A stretch of 64,000 nucleotides of DNA from Halocatena halophila. Its GTDB lineage: Archaea > Halobacteriota > Halobacteria > Halobacteriales > Haloarculaceae. Positions within the stretch are counted from its first letter, which is position 1, and the number at the start of each line of letters is the position of its first letter. Location: contig CP071309.1 in the NCBI GenBank assembly GCA_027563145.1, positions 20,897-84,896 of the forward strand, read 5' to 3'. Positions 42,052-50,800 of this stretch are shown here, piece after piece. Made by a program: the position numbers and the translations under genes. A model generated the notes under the pieces. It was given only the letters and a program-made list of their open reading frames with translations, did no database searches and was not told the DNA's origin.

Positions 42052-42428
42052 TGGGTGAGCATACAGCATTCATCGAGCTGAATGCTCCGAAGCGAGATCT
42101 GCTGACACTCCTGTCGCACGGAGACCCAGTGAAAGAGGTGGAAATTGGCGCTGATCTTAAACAAGAAATCGACGGAGTCGTCAGTTATGCTCGGATTTAC
42201 GACCAACTTCAATCGCTCGAAGAGAGAGGATTGGTCACTGAAAGAGCCACCGAGCGATGGAAACTATACCAGATTACTCCACGTGGACAATCAGTCCTCA
42301 GGGAGTATCATTCATGGTTTCGTAATATTCTCGACGAGAATAGCTTGACGAACGACGAATATTCAGTTACGCATATAGGCGGCGGAGCGTGCCGAGCAAT
42401 CCCACCAGAAAGTTCAGACGATGACTAA
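42051..42428 (+). CDS. PadR-like winged-helix regulator
   Basis: 125 residues. APKRDLLTLLSHGDPVKEVEI ... SYARIYDQLQSLEERGLVTERATERWKLYQITPRGQSVL is the PadR-like layout. TGATG overlap couples it to TFB. The regulator and TFB may form a small transcription-control operon with the zinc proteins downstream. Confidence 0.7.
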   Translation: MGEHTAFIELNAPKRDLLTLLSHGDPVKEVEIGADLKQEIDGVVSYARIYDQLQSLEERGLVTERATERWKLYQITPRGQSVLREYHSWFRNILDENSLTNDEYSVTHIGGGACRAIPPESSDDD

Positions 42429-42657
42429 CGATACCATCAGCAAGGAATTCAGCGAGACGCATCGCTGTCGTACAATCACAACAGATCACCGAATAGTCGA
42501 CAGCCAGAGCGTCGTATTCGGCGCTGCCGTTTGTCCCCATAACGACTGTCGGACACCGCTTCACGGGGACCCGGTGGATTTTGAAAACACCATCTTCCGT
42601 TGTCTCGGGTGCCGTGGGATCGTCATCATCGACCAGGAGGCCATCGATGGACTGTGA
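42421..42657 (+). CDS. Zinc-binding small protein
   Basis: 78 residues with CPHNDCR (about 38-44) and CLGC (about 61-64), one zinc ribbon. Overlaps the previous gene by 8 nt and the next by 11 nt. Function unknown. Confidence 0.6.
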   Translation: MTNDTISKEFSETHRCRTITTDHRIVDSQSVVFGAAVCPHNDCRTPLHGDPVDFENTIFRCLGCRGIVIIDQEAIDGL

Positions 42658-43009
42658 CCATGAACCCGAGAGGATCAGCGTCGTTGAGAGCGATGGTACA
42701 ACGGTCGAAATCGAGACCGAGTGTCGTCACTGTGGGACACAACTGTGGACATCAGCGGAGTTGATGGCCGTCGGTGACTACTCCGTCGGAGATCAATTTA
42801 GAGATTCGGAGGGTCGGTGCTGGACAATCCTTAATCCACGGACCCCAGGACCAGCTGGATCGGCAGGACTGAAAATCGAACATCTACGTGATCCGCTCGA
42901 GGAGCGAGATGTCGGTGTTCATCTGAGAGCGAACGACGGCGACGAACAGTGGTTTCAACACGACAAATTCGAGATAATAGTTGGAGATATTCTGGAGGAA
43001 CTTCCATGA
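42647..43009 (+). CDS. Zinc-ribbon protein
   Basis: 120 residues from ATG 42647. An N-terminal CDHE and a CRHCGTQLW (about 30-38) give one zinc site; the rest is a beta-rich acidic domain. Overlaps both neighbours, so one transcript. Function unknown. Confidence 0.6.
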   Translation: MDCDHEPERISVVESDGTTVEIETECRHCGTQLWTSAELMAVGDYSVGDQFRDSEGRCWTILNPRTPGPAGSAGLKIEHLRDPLEERDVGVHLRANDGDEQWFQHDKFEIIVGDILEELP

Positions 43010-43461
43010 GTGTCGCCATCACCGAACTGGTCTGTCCAAACTGTGAACATCGGTTCGAGTTGGGTGAAGCTCTCAGAATCCGCTGCCGGGGGCCACAAAC
43101 GACCGAGATATCCTGTCGTCGGTGTCGCCACATGATCTCCAGATCGATCTCACCCGACCGCATCGATCGTCCGCCCCAGCCAAAGGGTCGGTCGTTTGTG
43201 ACCGATAAGGACGGCCACAAAGTTGGGAGACTCCTCTTCAGTGACAGTGTCTGGTATCAATTTCGGGAGACTCCGGACGGTATCGTGGAGGAGGTCGTGA
43301 AAGACGGCGAAACGAAAGAATCGATTCCAGCCCAGAGATTGGGCCTCCCAATCGATTCGATAGAGGATGAGATTCAAAATGAGGAGCGACGACTAGAAAA
43401 CCTGACGGTGGCCGGGCTGCGTCTCCAACGGCCGGCTCTTGCCGCACAGCTCCTCGAGTAA
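43006..43461 (+). CDS. Zinc-ribbon hypothetical protein
   Basis: 151 residues. CPNCEHRF (about 10-17) and CRRCRHM (about 37-43) form a ribbon, a basic central part follows, and a C-terminal helix bundle includes LAAQLLE. ATGA overlap with the preceding gene. It is the last gene of the TFB operon. Function unknown. Confidence 0.6.
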   Translation: MSVAITELVCPNCEHRFELGEALRIRCRGPQTTEISCRRCRHMISRSISPDRIDRPPQPKGRSFVTDKDGHKVGRLLFSDSVWYQFRETPDGIVEEVVKDGETKESIPAQRLGLPIDSIEDEIQNEERRLENLTVAGLRLQRPALAAQLLE

Positions 43462-43563
43462 CCACACGAATAAGTGAGCCCTATATCTATAGCTATAGCT
43501 GAAATTATTATAAAATTTGTATTTCCATAAGTTTTATACTATATGCAATTCATGGACTAATTG

Positions 43564-43613
43564 CACGAGGGGAATTACACCCTCCTCCTCGTGGAAGGTT
43601 GGGCGCATCAACC
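43564..43613 (+). promoter_or_regulatory. Structured leader of the coupling ATPase gene
   Basis: Two hairpins (CACGAGG/CCTCGTG and GGTTG/CAACC) lie in a ~93-nt leader. TATA-like TTTTATACT near 43533 sets transcription start about 43560. The first 20 nt also carry an inverted repeat TGCAATT/AATTGCA. Possible post-transcriptional control. Confidence 0.45.
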
Positions 43614-43653
43614 ACGGGCAGCAGAGCGAAATAGCCCAACTTTCGAGGTACCC

Positions 43654-45132
43654 ATGACACATACATTTTTGTTCATCAACGCGGTAGCATCGGTTCCTGC
43701 CTGGCTGTTAACATTCGTCATCGGTTGCGTAGTCGGGTGGTTTTTGCTTCCGAAAGTGACAACGACAACGACGACAGTCGAGTCCGGTCGCGAGCAGTAC
43801 GTGAGTAGCGGGGTTCGCGAGTCCGTTCGTTCCCGGCTTGCAAATAGCGATGTTCCCATCGAACGAATCGATAAGCGCGACCCATCCGGGCCGCCAACTC
43901 CAACGCTGCACGACGATGTCTCTACCATGATCATTGGGCAAACAGGAAATGGGAAATCAACCTTCGTTAAAGAGCGAATAGACAAATGGGATTTCGACGG
44001 TGCCGTGATCGCGCATGCCCTGTCGGAGGCTGATACCGACAACGAATTTGTCGAGTTTTTCGAAAATCGCCGCGACCAGGACGTCGTCAAGATCTCTTCA
44101 AGAAACTCAACACATCGCTGGGATCCGCTGCTCGATTTTGGGCGGACACTGAGGGGTTTAGAAACGCTGTCACGGGGATTGTTTCGCAGCCGCGATGCGA
44201 AGGAGACGGGTTGGTTTCAGCCAGCTCAGACACTTCTCATGTGTGCGCTAGTGGTTACGATGATCGAGGAGAAAGACTTCGCTGCGCTGCCTGATATCGC
44301 AACACGAGGCCCTATGCGACTGGTGAAAAATTGCGAAGAGCTGTCAAAAGATCGAACCAGGTCGATAACTCGTCCAATAAGGGATATGGATGAGGAAGAT
44401 CGATCAGCTGTTCAGACCACAATGTTGAACCAGTTGCGGCCACTCTTCCTATCGGATATTGTTGACGACGATCTCCCTCGAGTTTCCCTCAAAGAATATC
44501 TTGCCGAACCAGATGAGAAGGTAATCGTCTGTGATAACATCCGTCGTGATCGCCATGCTGCCCCATTCTGGCGGCTATTTCTTCAGTCAGCAATCGACTT
44601 GTCCTATGGAGCAGAGGGGAAACAGCAGTTTCTCCTGGACGAGTTCGATAAGTTGCCGCGGATCGAGAACCTTCCCGGGCTCGCGAGCGCTGGCCGGTCG
44701 GCGGGAGTCGTCGGTGTGCTCGTTGCTCAGGATCTTCATCAAGTAGAGGATCGGTACGGTGACCTAGCCAAATCACTGTGGACAAATTGTCCAAACAGAG
44801 CGGCCTTCAGACTGAGCGATATGGAGACAGCGGATTTGGTGCTCTCCGGGATTGGTCGATACGAAATGAAACGACAGTCGCTGTCTGCTGGCTCTGACCC
44901 AGATGACCAACGCGTGTCCACGTCGATCGCTGTCCAGCAGCCGATCGTGTCGGGGGATCTGATGAGCCTCGATATCGGTGAGGCACTCATTCAATCTCGC
45001 GAAGGATGGTGGCTTGGTAAACTCGAAGAGCCGGACATATCGAAGACAGCCCTTCCACAACCGGACGAAGGACTAACTGCCGAGTCACGATTCAGACGAT
45101 TCGCTCGAAAACACATTAATGATACTCCCTGA
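43654..45132 (+). CDS. VirD4/TraD-like coupling ATPase
   Basis: 492 residues. One N-terminal membrane helix (about 12-32) is followed by Walker A GQTGNGKST (about 95-103). A Walker B-like LLDEFDKL follows a QQF stretch (about 327-335), and a conserved SLWTNCPNRAAFRLSDMETADL segment precedes the C-terminal part. This is the architecture of type IV coupling proteins, which pump DNA through a membrane during conjugation. No relaxase, VirB4 or pilus gene is visible, so the machinery is incomplete here. Start at 43654 follows the leader. Confidence 0.75.
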   Translation: MTHTFLFINAVASVPAWLLTFVIGCVVGWFLLPKVTTTTTTVESGREQYVSSGVRESVRSRLANSDVPIERIDKRDPSGPPTPTLHDDVSTMIIGQTGNGKSTFVKERIDKWDFDGAVIAHALSEADTDNEFVEFFENRRDQDVVKISSRNSTHRWDPLLDFGRTLRGLETLSRGLFRSRDAKETGWFQPAQTLLMCALVVTMIEEKDFAALPDIATRGPMRLVKNCEELSKDRTRSITRPIRDMDEEDRSAVQTTMLNQLRPLFLSDIVDDDLPRVSLKEYLAEPDEKVIVCDNIRRDRHAAPFWRLFLQSAIDLSYGAEGKQQFLLDEFDKLPRIENLPGLASAGRSAGVVGVLVAQDLHQVEDRYGDLAKSLWTNCPNRAAFRLSDMETADLVLSGIGRYEMKRQSLSAGSDPDDQRVSTSIAVQQPIVSGDLMSLDIGEALIQSREGWWLGKLEEPDISKTALPQPDEGLTAESRFRRFARKHINDTP

Positions 45133-45312
45133 ACAAGTGCATGGGCTTAATACAGTCATATTTTTAGTTGACAGTATGTCATCAAGGGTCCAGCAGTCCC
45201 AGGCAAATGATACTATATCGTATCCCTAAATATAATTTTGTCATTATAAAGGATAACATTTATAGTACTGTTCTACTAACTGGATATTGGCTTTCGAGCC
45301 ATTAGACTGCGC

Positions 45313-45330
45313 ACCTGTGGCAACACAGGT
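45313..45330. terminator. Hairpin downstream of orc1
   Basis: ACCTGTG/CACAGGT around GCAA, a perfect 7-bp stem, in the 230-bp gap between the coupling ATPase (+) and orc1 (-). No other gene is supported in this gap; it is AT-rich with several TATA-like words. Confidence 0.5.
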
Positions 45331-45362
45331 ATTCCTTCAAAGTAGTATATCACTCATCAGAG

Positions 45363-46589
45363 TCAACTCATTTGCTGGTTGTCCAGCGCTTGCTCTCGAA
45401 AGGTTTCGACAATTTCTGCAAACCGGGGATCATCGCCAAGCACCTCGAGGGTTTTCTGGAGCGGTACCTTTAACTCATATTCGTTGTATCGACCAGAGTT
45501 TCCCCCTTCGTTTTGTTGATTCGTCTCGATGAGTCCAATCATCGATAGATCGGACAGATGAGCGCGAACACGGCGATTCACGATCGTGTCGATGCCGACT
45601 TTCTGAGCGATCGTTTTATACCTACTGTGGATATCGCGAGTCCGAACAGGAGTGTTATCCGTTGTGGCGAAGCTAACAAGGGAGAGCAACACAGCGTGGC
45701 CCTGAGTCGTTAGTTTCTCCATCCCCTCGAAGACCTTAGATTCGTCGAGGTCCTCTTTGGCTGCCCGTACATGAGAGTCTGTGATAATCTCATCGTCATT
45801 GTCGCTTGCATTCTTCCCAGCGAGATAGAGAAGTCGCAAGGCCTGTCGAGCACTCCCAGTATCCTGTGCAGCATATGCCGAGCACAGAGGGACCACGCCT
45901 TCCTTGAGGACGCCATCGATAAACGCCATTTCTGCTCGCGGTCTGAGAATACTCTTGAGCTCTGTGGCGTCATAGGGCGGAAACAAGATCTCGGACTCAC
46001 AGAGTGTATCCCGGACTTTCGGTGACAGCCTGTCTTTAAACTGGAAATCATTTGAGATCCCGATCACGAGTGGCCGGCAGTTCTCTACATACCCATTTGC
46101 GCGGGCGCGTGGGATCCCATAGAGTATGTCGTCATTTGCACCGATATTGTCGATCTCGTCCAGAACTATGATAACAGTCCCACCGATTGCGTCGAGCTCG
46201 TCGTACAGCATCTCGAACACCGCCTGTTGACTGTATCCTGGATTGATCCGTTCTCCAGAACGGAGTTCATTAACGAGGGAGAGAGCAACTTGGTACGATG
46301 TGTTTAGGTTCTCGCAGCCGACCCAAACAACAGAAAGGTCAAGATCGTCGTACCGAGCTGCGTCTTTCTGCAAATGATCTAGAATGTATCGAGTAGCGAC
46401 AGTCTTTCCCGTCCCGGTCTTGCCGTAGACGAAGATATTCGAAAACGGTCGGTTATCGATTACCGGTTGGAGAGCTCGTCGGTACTTTTCAAGTTCCTCG
46501 TCCCGTTCACGGATGTCGTCGGGGAGGTATTCTTCGTCAAGGACCATCGCATCCTCAAAGACCAACGAAGACCGATCAAACATTCCCAT
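45363..46589 (-). CDS. orc1/cdc6: Orc1/Cdc6 replication initiator
   Basis: 408 residues from ATG 46589, where a TATA-like ATTATAAAG centred 27 nt upstream supports a leaderless start; an ATG at 46613 is rejected because it would lie in the TATA box. Walker A GKTGTGKT (about 56-63), Walker B TVIIVLDEID (about 138-147) and sensor regions are followed by the C-terminal winged helix. Binds origin repeats and loads MCM. Its gene abuts a repeat-rich origin at 46620-47120, and the MCM gene lies at 61362. Confidence 0.92.
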   Translation of the reverse strand: MGMFDRSSLVFEDAMVLDEEYLPDDIRERDEELEKYRRALQPVIDNRPFSNIFVYGKTGTGKTVATRYILDHLQKDAARYDDLDLSVVWVGCENLNTSYQVALSLVNELRSGERINPGYSQQAVFEMLYDELDAIGGTVIIVLDEIDNIGANDDILYGIPRARANGYVENCRPLVIGISNDFQFKDRLSPKVRDTLCESEILFPPYDATELKSILRPRAEMAFIDGVLKEGVVPLCSAYAAQDTGSARQALRLLYLAGKNASDNDDEIITDSHVRAAKEDLDESKVFEGMEKLTTQGHAVLLSLVSFATTDNTPVRTRDIHSRYKTIAQKVGIDTIVNRRVRAHLSDLSMIGLIETNQQNEGGNSGRYNEYELKVPLQKTLEVLGDDPRFAEIVETFREQALDNQQMS

Positions 46590-46619
46590 GCTCGCCCTGT
46601 GAACCAGGGACATTATAAA

Positions 46620-47120
46620 GGTTACCGTCCGGTGCGTCCGATGCGTCCACTAGGCAGTCTTTCCGTCCGATGCGTCCGAAGCATCCGATGCTATAGCAGC
46701 ACTTATTCAAAAACGGGTCGCTTATGATGTGTAAAGCGGAAAAATATCGGATTTACAATCTTGACGCGGTGGTGAACACACACACCCTACTACGTCCGAT
46801 GCAAACTAGATCAACCGTTGCCGAAAAACAGTTCGGACTAGCAAACCAAATTATTCACAAAACTAGTCCTTGTTAATAACACGTTTTTATCTTCTACGGT
46901 TGCTTTTCGTACCACTAACTAATAAAGATTTCTGCTATCTAGAGACGCTTCTCTATTCCACCCCCCCTCTATCCTAGATTGCATCGGACGTAGTGGGGTG
47001 TGTGTGTACTTAAAGAAAAATTGCATCGGACGCACCGGACGCACCGGTGCCCGGTCTAGATATCTGCATCGGACGTGACGGGGTGTGTGTTCACTTAAAT
47101 GATTCTTGCACCGGACGCAT
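46620..47120. other. Putative replication origin with iterons
   Basis: Many copies of the 10-mer GCATCGGACG (or its reverse CGTCCGATGC) flank an AT-rich core (about 46820-46970). On the left they read CGTCCGATGC (around 46633, 46660, 46796); on the right GCATCGGACG (around 46981, 47027, 47067, 47116). Three are extended by a G-rich TGTGTGT tract, like the G-string of haloarchaeal origin boxes. A GGACTAG/CTAGTCC inverted repeat lies at the core's left edge. The adjacent orc1 gene makes the assignment likely. Confidence 0.8.
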
Positions 47121-47245
47121 CGGACGCATCGGATGAGAAGACAAAAAGAATCCGTGATCCCTGAGATCGTTTGGTAACTGGCGACGGCGGTCCCGGTGAC
47201 TCGAACAGACAAAAGGCATTTACATATATACTAGAGATATAGGAT

Positions 47246-47539
47246 ATGTTCGATCTTACAGGCTTTCAACGAGACTTGCTGTACGTCATCGCGGGAAGCG
47301 ATGAACCGCACGGGCTCGCGATCAAAGAGGAACTCGAGGAGTACTACGAAAAGGAGATCCACCACGGCCGGCTGTACCCAAATCTCGATACTCTAGTTGA
47401 GAAGGGCCTCGTGGAGAAGAGCCAAAAGGACCGTCGGACAAATTCATACGAAGTAACTCGACGGGGGTGGCGTGAGATCGATGCACGCAACGAATGGGAA
47501 GCGCAGTATATCAATCTCAAAGTGCCGGTTACCAGTTGA
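47246..47539 (+). CDS. PadR-like winged-helix regulator
   Basis: 97 residues: FQRDLLYVIAGSDEPHGLAIKEELEEYYEKEIHHGRLYPNLDTLVEKGLVEK is a PadR-type HTH core followed by a wing (DRRTNSYEVTRRG). It is the first gene on the right of the origin. Palindrome 3 follows its stop at once. Confidence 0.72.
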   Translation: MFDLTGFQRDLLYVIAGSDEPHGLAIKEELEEYYEKEIHHGRLYPNLDTLVEKGLVEKSQKDRRTNSYEVTRRGWREIDARNEWEAQYINLKVPVTS

Positions 47540-47542
47540 GGC

Positions 47543-47584
47543 CTTGTGTAAATCTTGGGCGGTGATAGGGTAACATTACACAAG
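47543..47584. repeat. Palindromic site 3 (TTGTGTAAA / TTACACAA)
   Basis: CTTGTGTAAA and ATTACACAAG across 22 nt. It separates the PadR gene (+) from the two - genes at 47589-48308. Confidence 0.7.
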
Positions 47585-47588
47585 CCGA

Positions 47589-47813
47589 TTAAATTCGTGG
47601 ACCTTTCTCGACGAGCCACTTTGCTCCAGGCAGATCCTGGTTGCGGTACCGATCAACATGGACGCCCACCTCCGAGCGATGTTCCATCCCGAGTTCATCA
47701 GCAACCTCCTGATGTGTAAACCCTTTCTCAATCAACGCAACTACTTGAGCTCGTTTCTCGGGGATCCCTCCGAGCTCGTTGAGTTCCTCAGCACGAGTCA
47801 TCTGTTCGGGCAT
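47589..47813 (-). CDS. Small helix-turn-helix protein, paralogue of 38209
   Basis: 74 residues; see 38209 for the shared segments. Lies in the palindrome-flanked cassette with the gene at 47850. Likely DNA-binding regulator. Confidence 0.68.
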   Translation of the reverse strand: MPEQMTRAEELNELGGIPEKRAQVVALIEKGFTHQEVADELGMEHRSEVGVHVDRYRNQDLPGAKWLVEKGPRI

Positions 47814-47849
47814 AAACGTGGTTGTTCGACCAGTGGTTTATCTCTTGTT

Positions 47850-48308
47850 TCAATGCTTACTGAGATACTTTGATTTGAGCCGGCCATCGGGGCCCCGAAA
47901 ATACGCATAGAGATATGGTCCATGCCCTTTGCCGTTGTTACAGCTACAGTGGGGCTTGTTGCAGTTTCTTCGTTGCGAGTAGACATAAACCGATGAACCT
48001 GAAGCAATATCGAGTTCGTCCCGCTCGACGTCGAACGATTCTAGTTCGTCATCGACCGGCTCAGCATTGTCCGGGAGATCGTCTTCGGTAATCTCCAGGT
48101 TTCGCTCCATTTGTTCGGATATCTGTTCCTGAATTGCCTCCAACGTCTCTGGGTCTTGTTTTGGGATCCCTTCGGTGAGGTAGTTAGCGATGTCTCCCTT
48201 GTGCCACTCTAGGAGTTGTTCGATAAACTCAGCTATCTCCTCGAGCTGGGGATTCTTTTGCCGGTCAATTCCTTCTGTGAGATATGTGGGAATTGTCTGT
48301 TTCTCCAT
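47850..48308 (-). CDS. Cys-cluster protein of cassette (DUF6788-like)
   Basis: 152 residues from ATG 48308. A long acidic helical N-terminal part precedes a short C-terminal cluster, NKPHCSCNNGKGHGPYLYAYFRG, a pattern found in small DNA-associated proteins of haloarchaeal mobile elements (C-x-K/N-x-x-C-x-C...GHGPY). The alternative ATG at 48323 lies inside palindrome 4. Function unknown. Confidence 0.6.
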   Translation of the reverse strand: MEKQTIPTYLTEGIDRQKNPQLEEIAEFIEQLLEWHKGDIANYLTEGIPKQDPETLEAIQEQISEQMERNLEITEDDLPDNAEPVDDELESFDVERDELDIASGSSVYVYSQRRNCNKPHCSCNNGKGHGPYLYAYFRGPDGRLKSKYLSKH

Positions 48309-48310
48309 GT

Positions 48311-48354
48311 CTTGTGTAAGCATTCGGCCCCTATCAATCTAATGTTTACACAAG
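48311..48354. repeat. Palindromic site 4 (TTGTGTAA / TTTACACAA)
   Basis: CTTGTGTAAG and TTTACACAAG across 24 nt, just before the csf operon and at the start of the - gene at 47850. Together with site 3 it frames the cassette 47585-48310. Confidence 0.7.
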
Positions 48355-48455
48355 GGGTGAAATCCACTGCTGAGAACCTCTCGCTTCGAGATTTGAGAGA
48401 ACTTCACCTCTTGACAAACCTTTATGTGGATTGCTGCATAACACTATTGTGTAGC

Positions 48456-48776
48456 ATGTCAGGGATAGAAGATAGAATAACAGCGTTTCGTGACGGCCCA
48501 GCACGGGTTGATGACGACGACGTTGCGTATGATCGGTCGATCTTTTCTCGGTGGCAGAAGCATGGGAAAGATCGACTGTACGTTCGTGATCCAGGTGACG
48601 GATATCTAAGCCTCGACGGAGACGGTGGAAAGACACTCCGGCATCCAGAGGGACCGATGACCCAGTTTGGTGGCCATAAGGATCGTGTTCGGTCGCTTGA
48701 TGACGGGACGACAATCCACTATGCAACGGACGGATCTCACGATTGGATTGTTGCGGTCATTCCTGATGAACGATGA
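48456..48776 (+). CDS. First gene of the csf operon, hypothetical
   Basis: 106 residues, acidic, with a beta-rich core (RLYVRDPGDGYLSLDGDGG) and no known motif. It overlaps csf1 by ATGA, so it is co-translated. A TATA-like TTTATGT lies about 30 nt upstream. It may be an accessory or regulatory factor specific to this operon. Confidence 0.55.
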   Translation: MSGIEDRITAFRDGPARVDDDDVAYDRSIFSRWQKHGKDRLYVRDPGDGYLSLDGDGGKTLRHPEGPMTQFGGHKDRVRSLDDGTTIHYATDGSHDWIVAVIPDER

Positions 48777-49423
48777 GAGACTGCCTATCTGGGATGATCG
48801 CCGATGCAGATAGTGTTCCAGAGCCGGCAATCGTGCCCGTCGATGAGATGTGCATGATCTGTGGACTGGGTGGACCAGTTAAACCGATCACTGGTACGAA
48901 TGGTGTTTTCAGTGCTTCATTCACGACTGATCCAGAGCTGGACGCTGGCGATGGCGTCTGCTGGCGTTGTGAGTATCTGGCTGGTCAGATGGATTATCGG
49001 CGCTACCATTGGGTCGCAACATCCGATGGTATCGAAGTGATCAAAGAGCGTCCAGAGCTGATCGACGTGCTCCTCGATCCGCCAGAGGGTCCGTGGATGG
49101 TACAATACAAAGACGGGTCCGACTTTCTGACGGTGTTAAACGGCTGGATTGTAGCCCAGCGTCTCAACACTTCACGACAGCACTACCGGATGCTTGTGGA
49201 CAAACACACTGTCGGTATCGATCGGCAGGAGTTCGCGGAGATGGTCGCGTTTGGTCGGGATCTACGGTCGCGTGAGGATGCCCCATCGAAACGCTCCCTA
49301 ATCCACGGCCCGACAGCGGGTGATCTCTCCCGCTATGACATCGGTCGCGATGAGTATCGACATCTAACGAATGATCTTGCTGGTCGCGAAGACTGGCGGA
49401 TTGCAGTGCAATTAATCGACTAA
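48773..49423 (+). CDS. csf1: Csf1-like large subunit of a type IV CRISPR-Cas effector
   Basis: 216 residues. CMIC (27-30) and CWRC (63-66) form the zinc ribbon typical of Csf1, and a following segment with DPPEGPWMVQYKDGSDFL fits the Csf1 body. Csf1 is the small Cas8-like subunit of type IV complexes. Length is at the short end of the family. Recognition is by gene order and zinc pattern, not alignment. Followed by a 131-residue helical gene and csf2. Confidence 0.6.
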   Translation: MRDCLSGMIADADSVPEPAIVPVDEMCMICGLGGPVKPITGTNGVFSASFTTDPELDAGDGVCWRCEYLAGQMDYRRYHWVATSDGIEVIKERPELIDVLLDPPEGPWMVQYKDGSDFLTVLNGWIVAQRLNTSRQHYRMLVDKHTVGIDRQEFAEMVAFGRDLRSREDAPSKRSLIHGPTAGDLSRYDIGRDEYRHLTNDLAGREDWRIAVQLID

Positions 49424-49425
49424 CA

Positions 49426-49821
49426 ATGGTTACGAAAGAACAGATCGAACGGCATTGGATAACGGTTCTTGCAGAGTTTTGGCTGCAAACGGATTGGGAC
49501 AAATTCTCAGGTCAAAAGAAGTCACGCGCCGATACGTTCGGCGAACGGGTTGAAGTGGCGACCCGTGCGGGTGGAGTCCATGAGGCGCTCGACAAGCTTG
49601 CTAAGGGCCTCGGGCAGGCAGTTCCTAAACTACCGACGGCAGACCTTGATCCGCTTGTGACTGACGAGGATCAATCGATGCGAATCCTCCGTCGCGAAGA
49701 GGTTTGGATTGTCAATAAGACTGACGAGACAGTTCAGAACTACTTCGAGGATAAGAAAGATTCAGATCCAGATCCAGAACCGACGACGAGCAAACTGACG
49801 GATTTCATCACGGAGGATTAA
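49426..49821 (+). CDS. Cas11-like small subunit
   Basis: 131 residues, mostly helical with an acidic tail. Its position between csf1 and csf2 is that of cas11 in type IV-B operons, and the size fits. No motif proves it. Starts 2 nt after csf1. Confidence 0.5.
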   Translation: MVTKEQIERHWITVLAEFWLQTDWDKFSGQKKSRADTFGERVEVATRAGGVHEALDKLAKGLGQAVPKLPTADLDPLVTDEDQSMRILRREEVWIVNKTDETVQNYFEDKKDSDPDPEPTTSKLTDFITED

Positions 49822-49825
49822 TCAT

Positions 49826-50710
49826 ATGGTAGACAATCTCGATGAGTTGGGAGAAGTACAAACTGTGAGTGGAAATTCGACGGCAATCTCACAGATCCAC
49901 TCTGGAGCTGATCACCAAACGGGAAACAGACAACTGCTTCGGACCGAGAAGATCTATCGCCCTAGTGAGGATCAGTTCGAGGATGTGCCGTTCATAGCCG
50001 GCAATTCGGTACGAGGGCATCTCCGACGGCTCCTTGCTGAAGACCTCCTCGATCGACTCGACTATACCGTCCGCGACGAACGATTATTCCATCTTCTTCG
50101 CGCCGGCGGCGTCTTGGAGAAGGCAAGCGGGAATTCAAATATCGATGTAGAATTGCGTCGAGAGGTCCGGGATGCATTTCCTGTAATCGACCTTCTCGGC
50201 GGCTCGACGGGAAGTCAGATGTTTGGTGGTTCGGTGAACGTCCATCACATGATACTCGTGTGTGAGGAGAATAACTGGCGGACAGACGAACAATCTGACA
50301 TCTCATGGCGGCAGTTTGTCGATAAGATGTTTCAGACACGCAGACACGACGAGCCAGACGATACTGGGATAGACACTGACTTCGGGTTCAACTTTGACGG
50401 TGATGGTTCCCAGGAAGATCCTGGCAGCCAGAAAATGATCTATCATTTCGATACGATCGTGCCAGGTGCACGGTTCGAGCACTCAGTTCGCACTGAGTCA
50501 TTCACGTCGGAGTTGGCTTATTCGTGTTTACTGCACGGCCTCCGACTATGGCAGGATGACGGTATCATTGGAGGAATGTCGGCCGCAGGACTTGGGAGGA
50601 TAGATATCGACTACGACGCCGATCTATCGCAGAGTGATCGCTATGTCGACTACGTTGAAGAATCGGGTGATGAGATTATCGAGGCACTCGACACGCTCTC
50701 AAAGAAGTGA
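49826..50710 (+). CDS. csf2: Csf2 (Cas7-family) backbone subunit
   Basis: 294 residues. The RAMP pattern is clear: an early strand, an IHSGAD segment (about 24-29), then FIAGNSVRGHLRRLL (about 56-70), like the IPGSSLRG motif of Cas7. A Gly-rich GSTGSQMFGGSV loop (about 124-137) and DTIVPGARFEHSV follow. Csf2 forms the helical backbone along the crRNA in type IV complexes. This is the strongest assignment in the operon. Confidence 0.75.
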   Translation: MVDNLDELGEVQTVSGNSTAISQIHSGADHQTGNRQLLRTEKIYRPSEDQFEDVPFIAGNSVRGHLRRLLAEDLLDRLDYTVRDERLFHLLRAGGVLEKASGNSNIDVELRREVRDAFPVIDLLGGSTGSQMFGGSVNVHHMILVCEENNWRTDEQSDISWRQFVDKMFQTRRHDEPDDTGIDTDFGFNFDGDGSQEDPGSQKMIYHFDTIVPGARFEHSVRTESFTSELAYSCLLHGLRLWQDDGIIGGMSAAGLGRIDIDYDADLSQSDRYVDYVEESGDEIIEALDTLSKK

Positions 50711-50716
50711 TCAATA

Positions 50717-50797
50717 ATGCATTGCCTGCTTAGACTCCGTTCGAAGCGTCGGACTCCTCCAAACGTTGAATCACCAGGGCCAAACGGAGGCGGCTGA
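50717..50797 (+). CDS. Mini-gene between csf2 and csf3
   Basis: 26 residues, basic and Pro-rich, starting 6 nt after csf2 and ending 3 nt before csf3. It may be a coupling mini-gene or spurious. Low confidence. Confidence 0.25.
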   Translation: MHCLLRLRSKRRTPPNVESPGPNGGG

Positions 50798-50800
50798 TTA

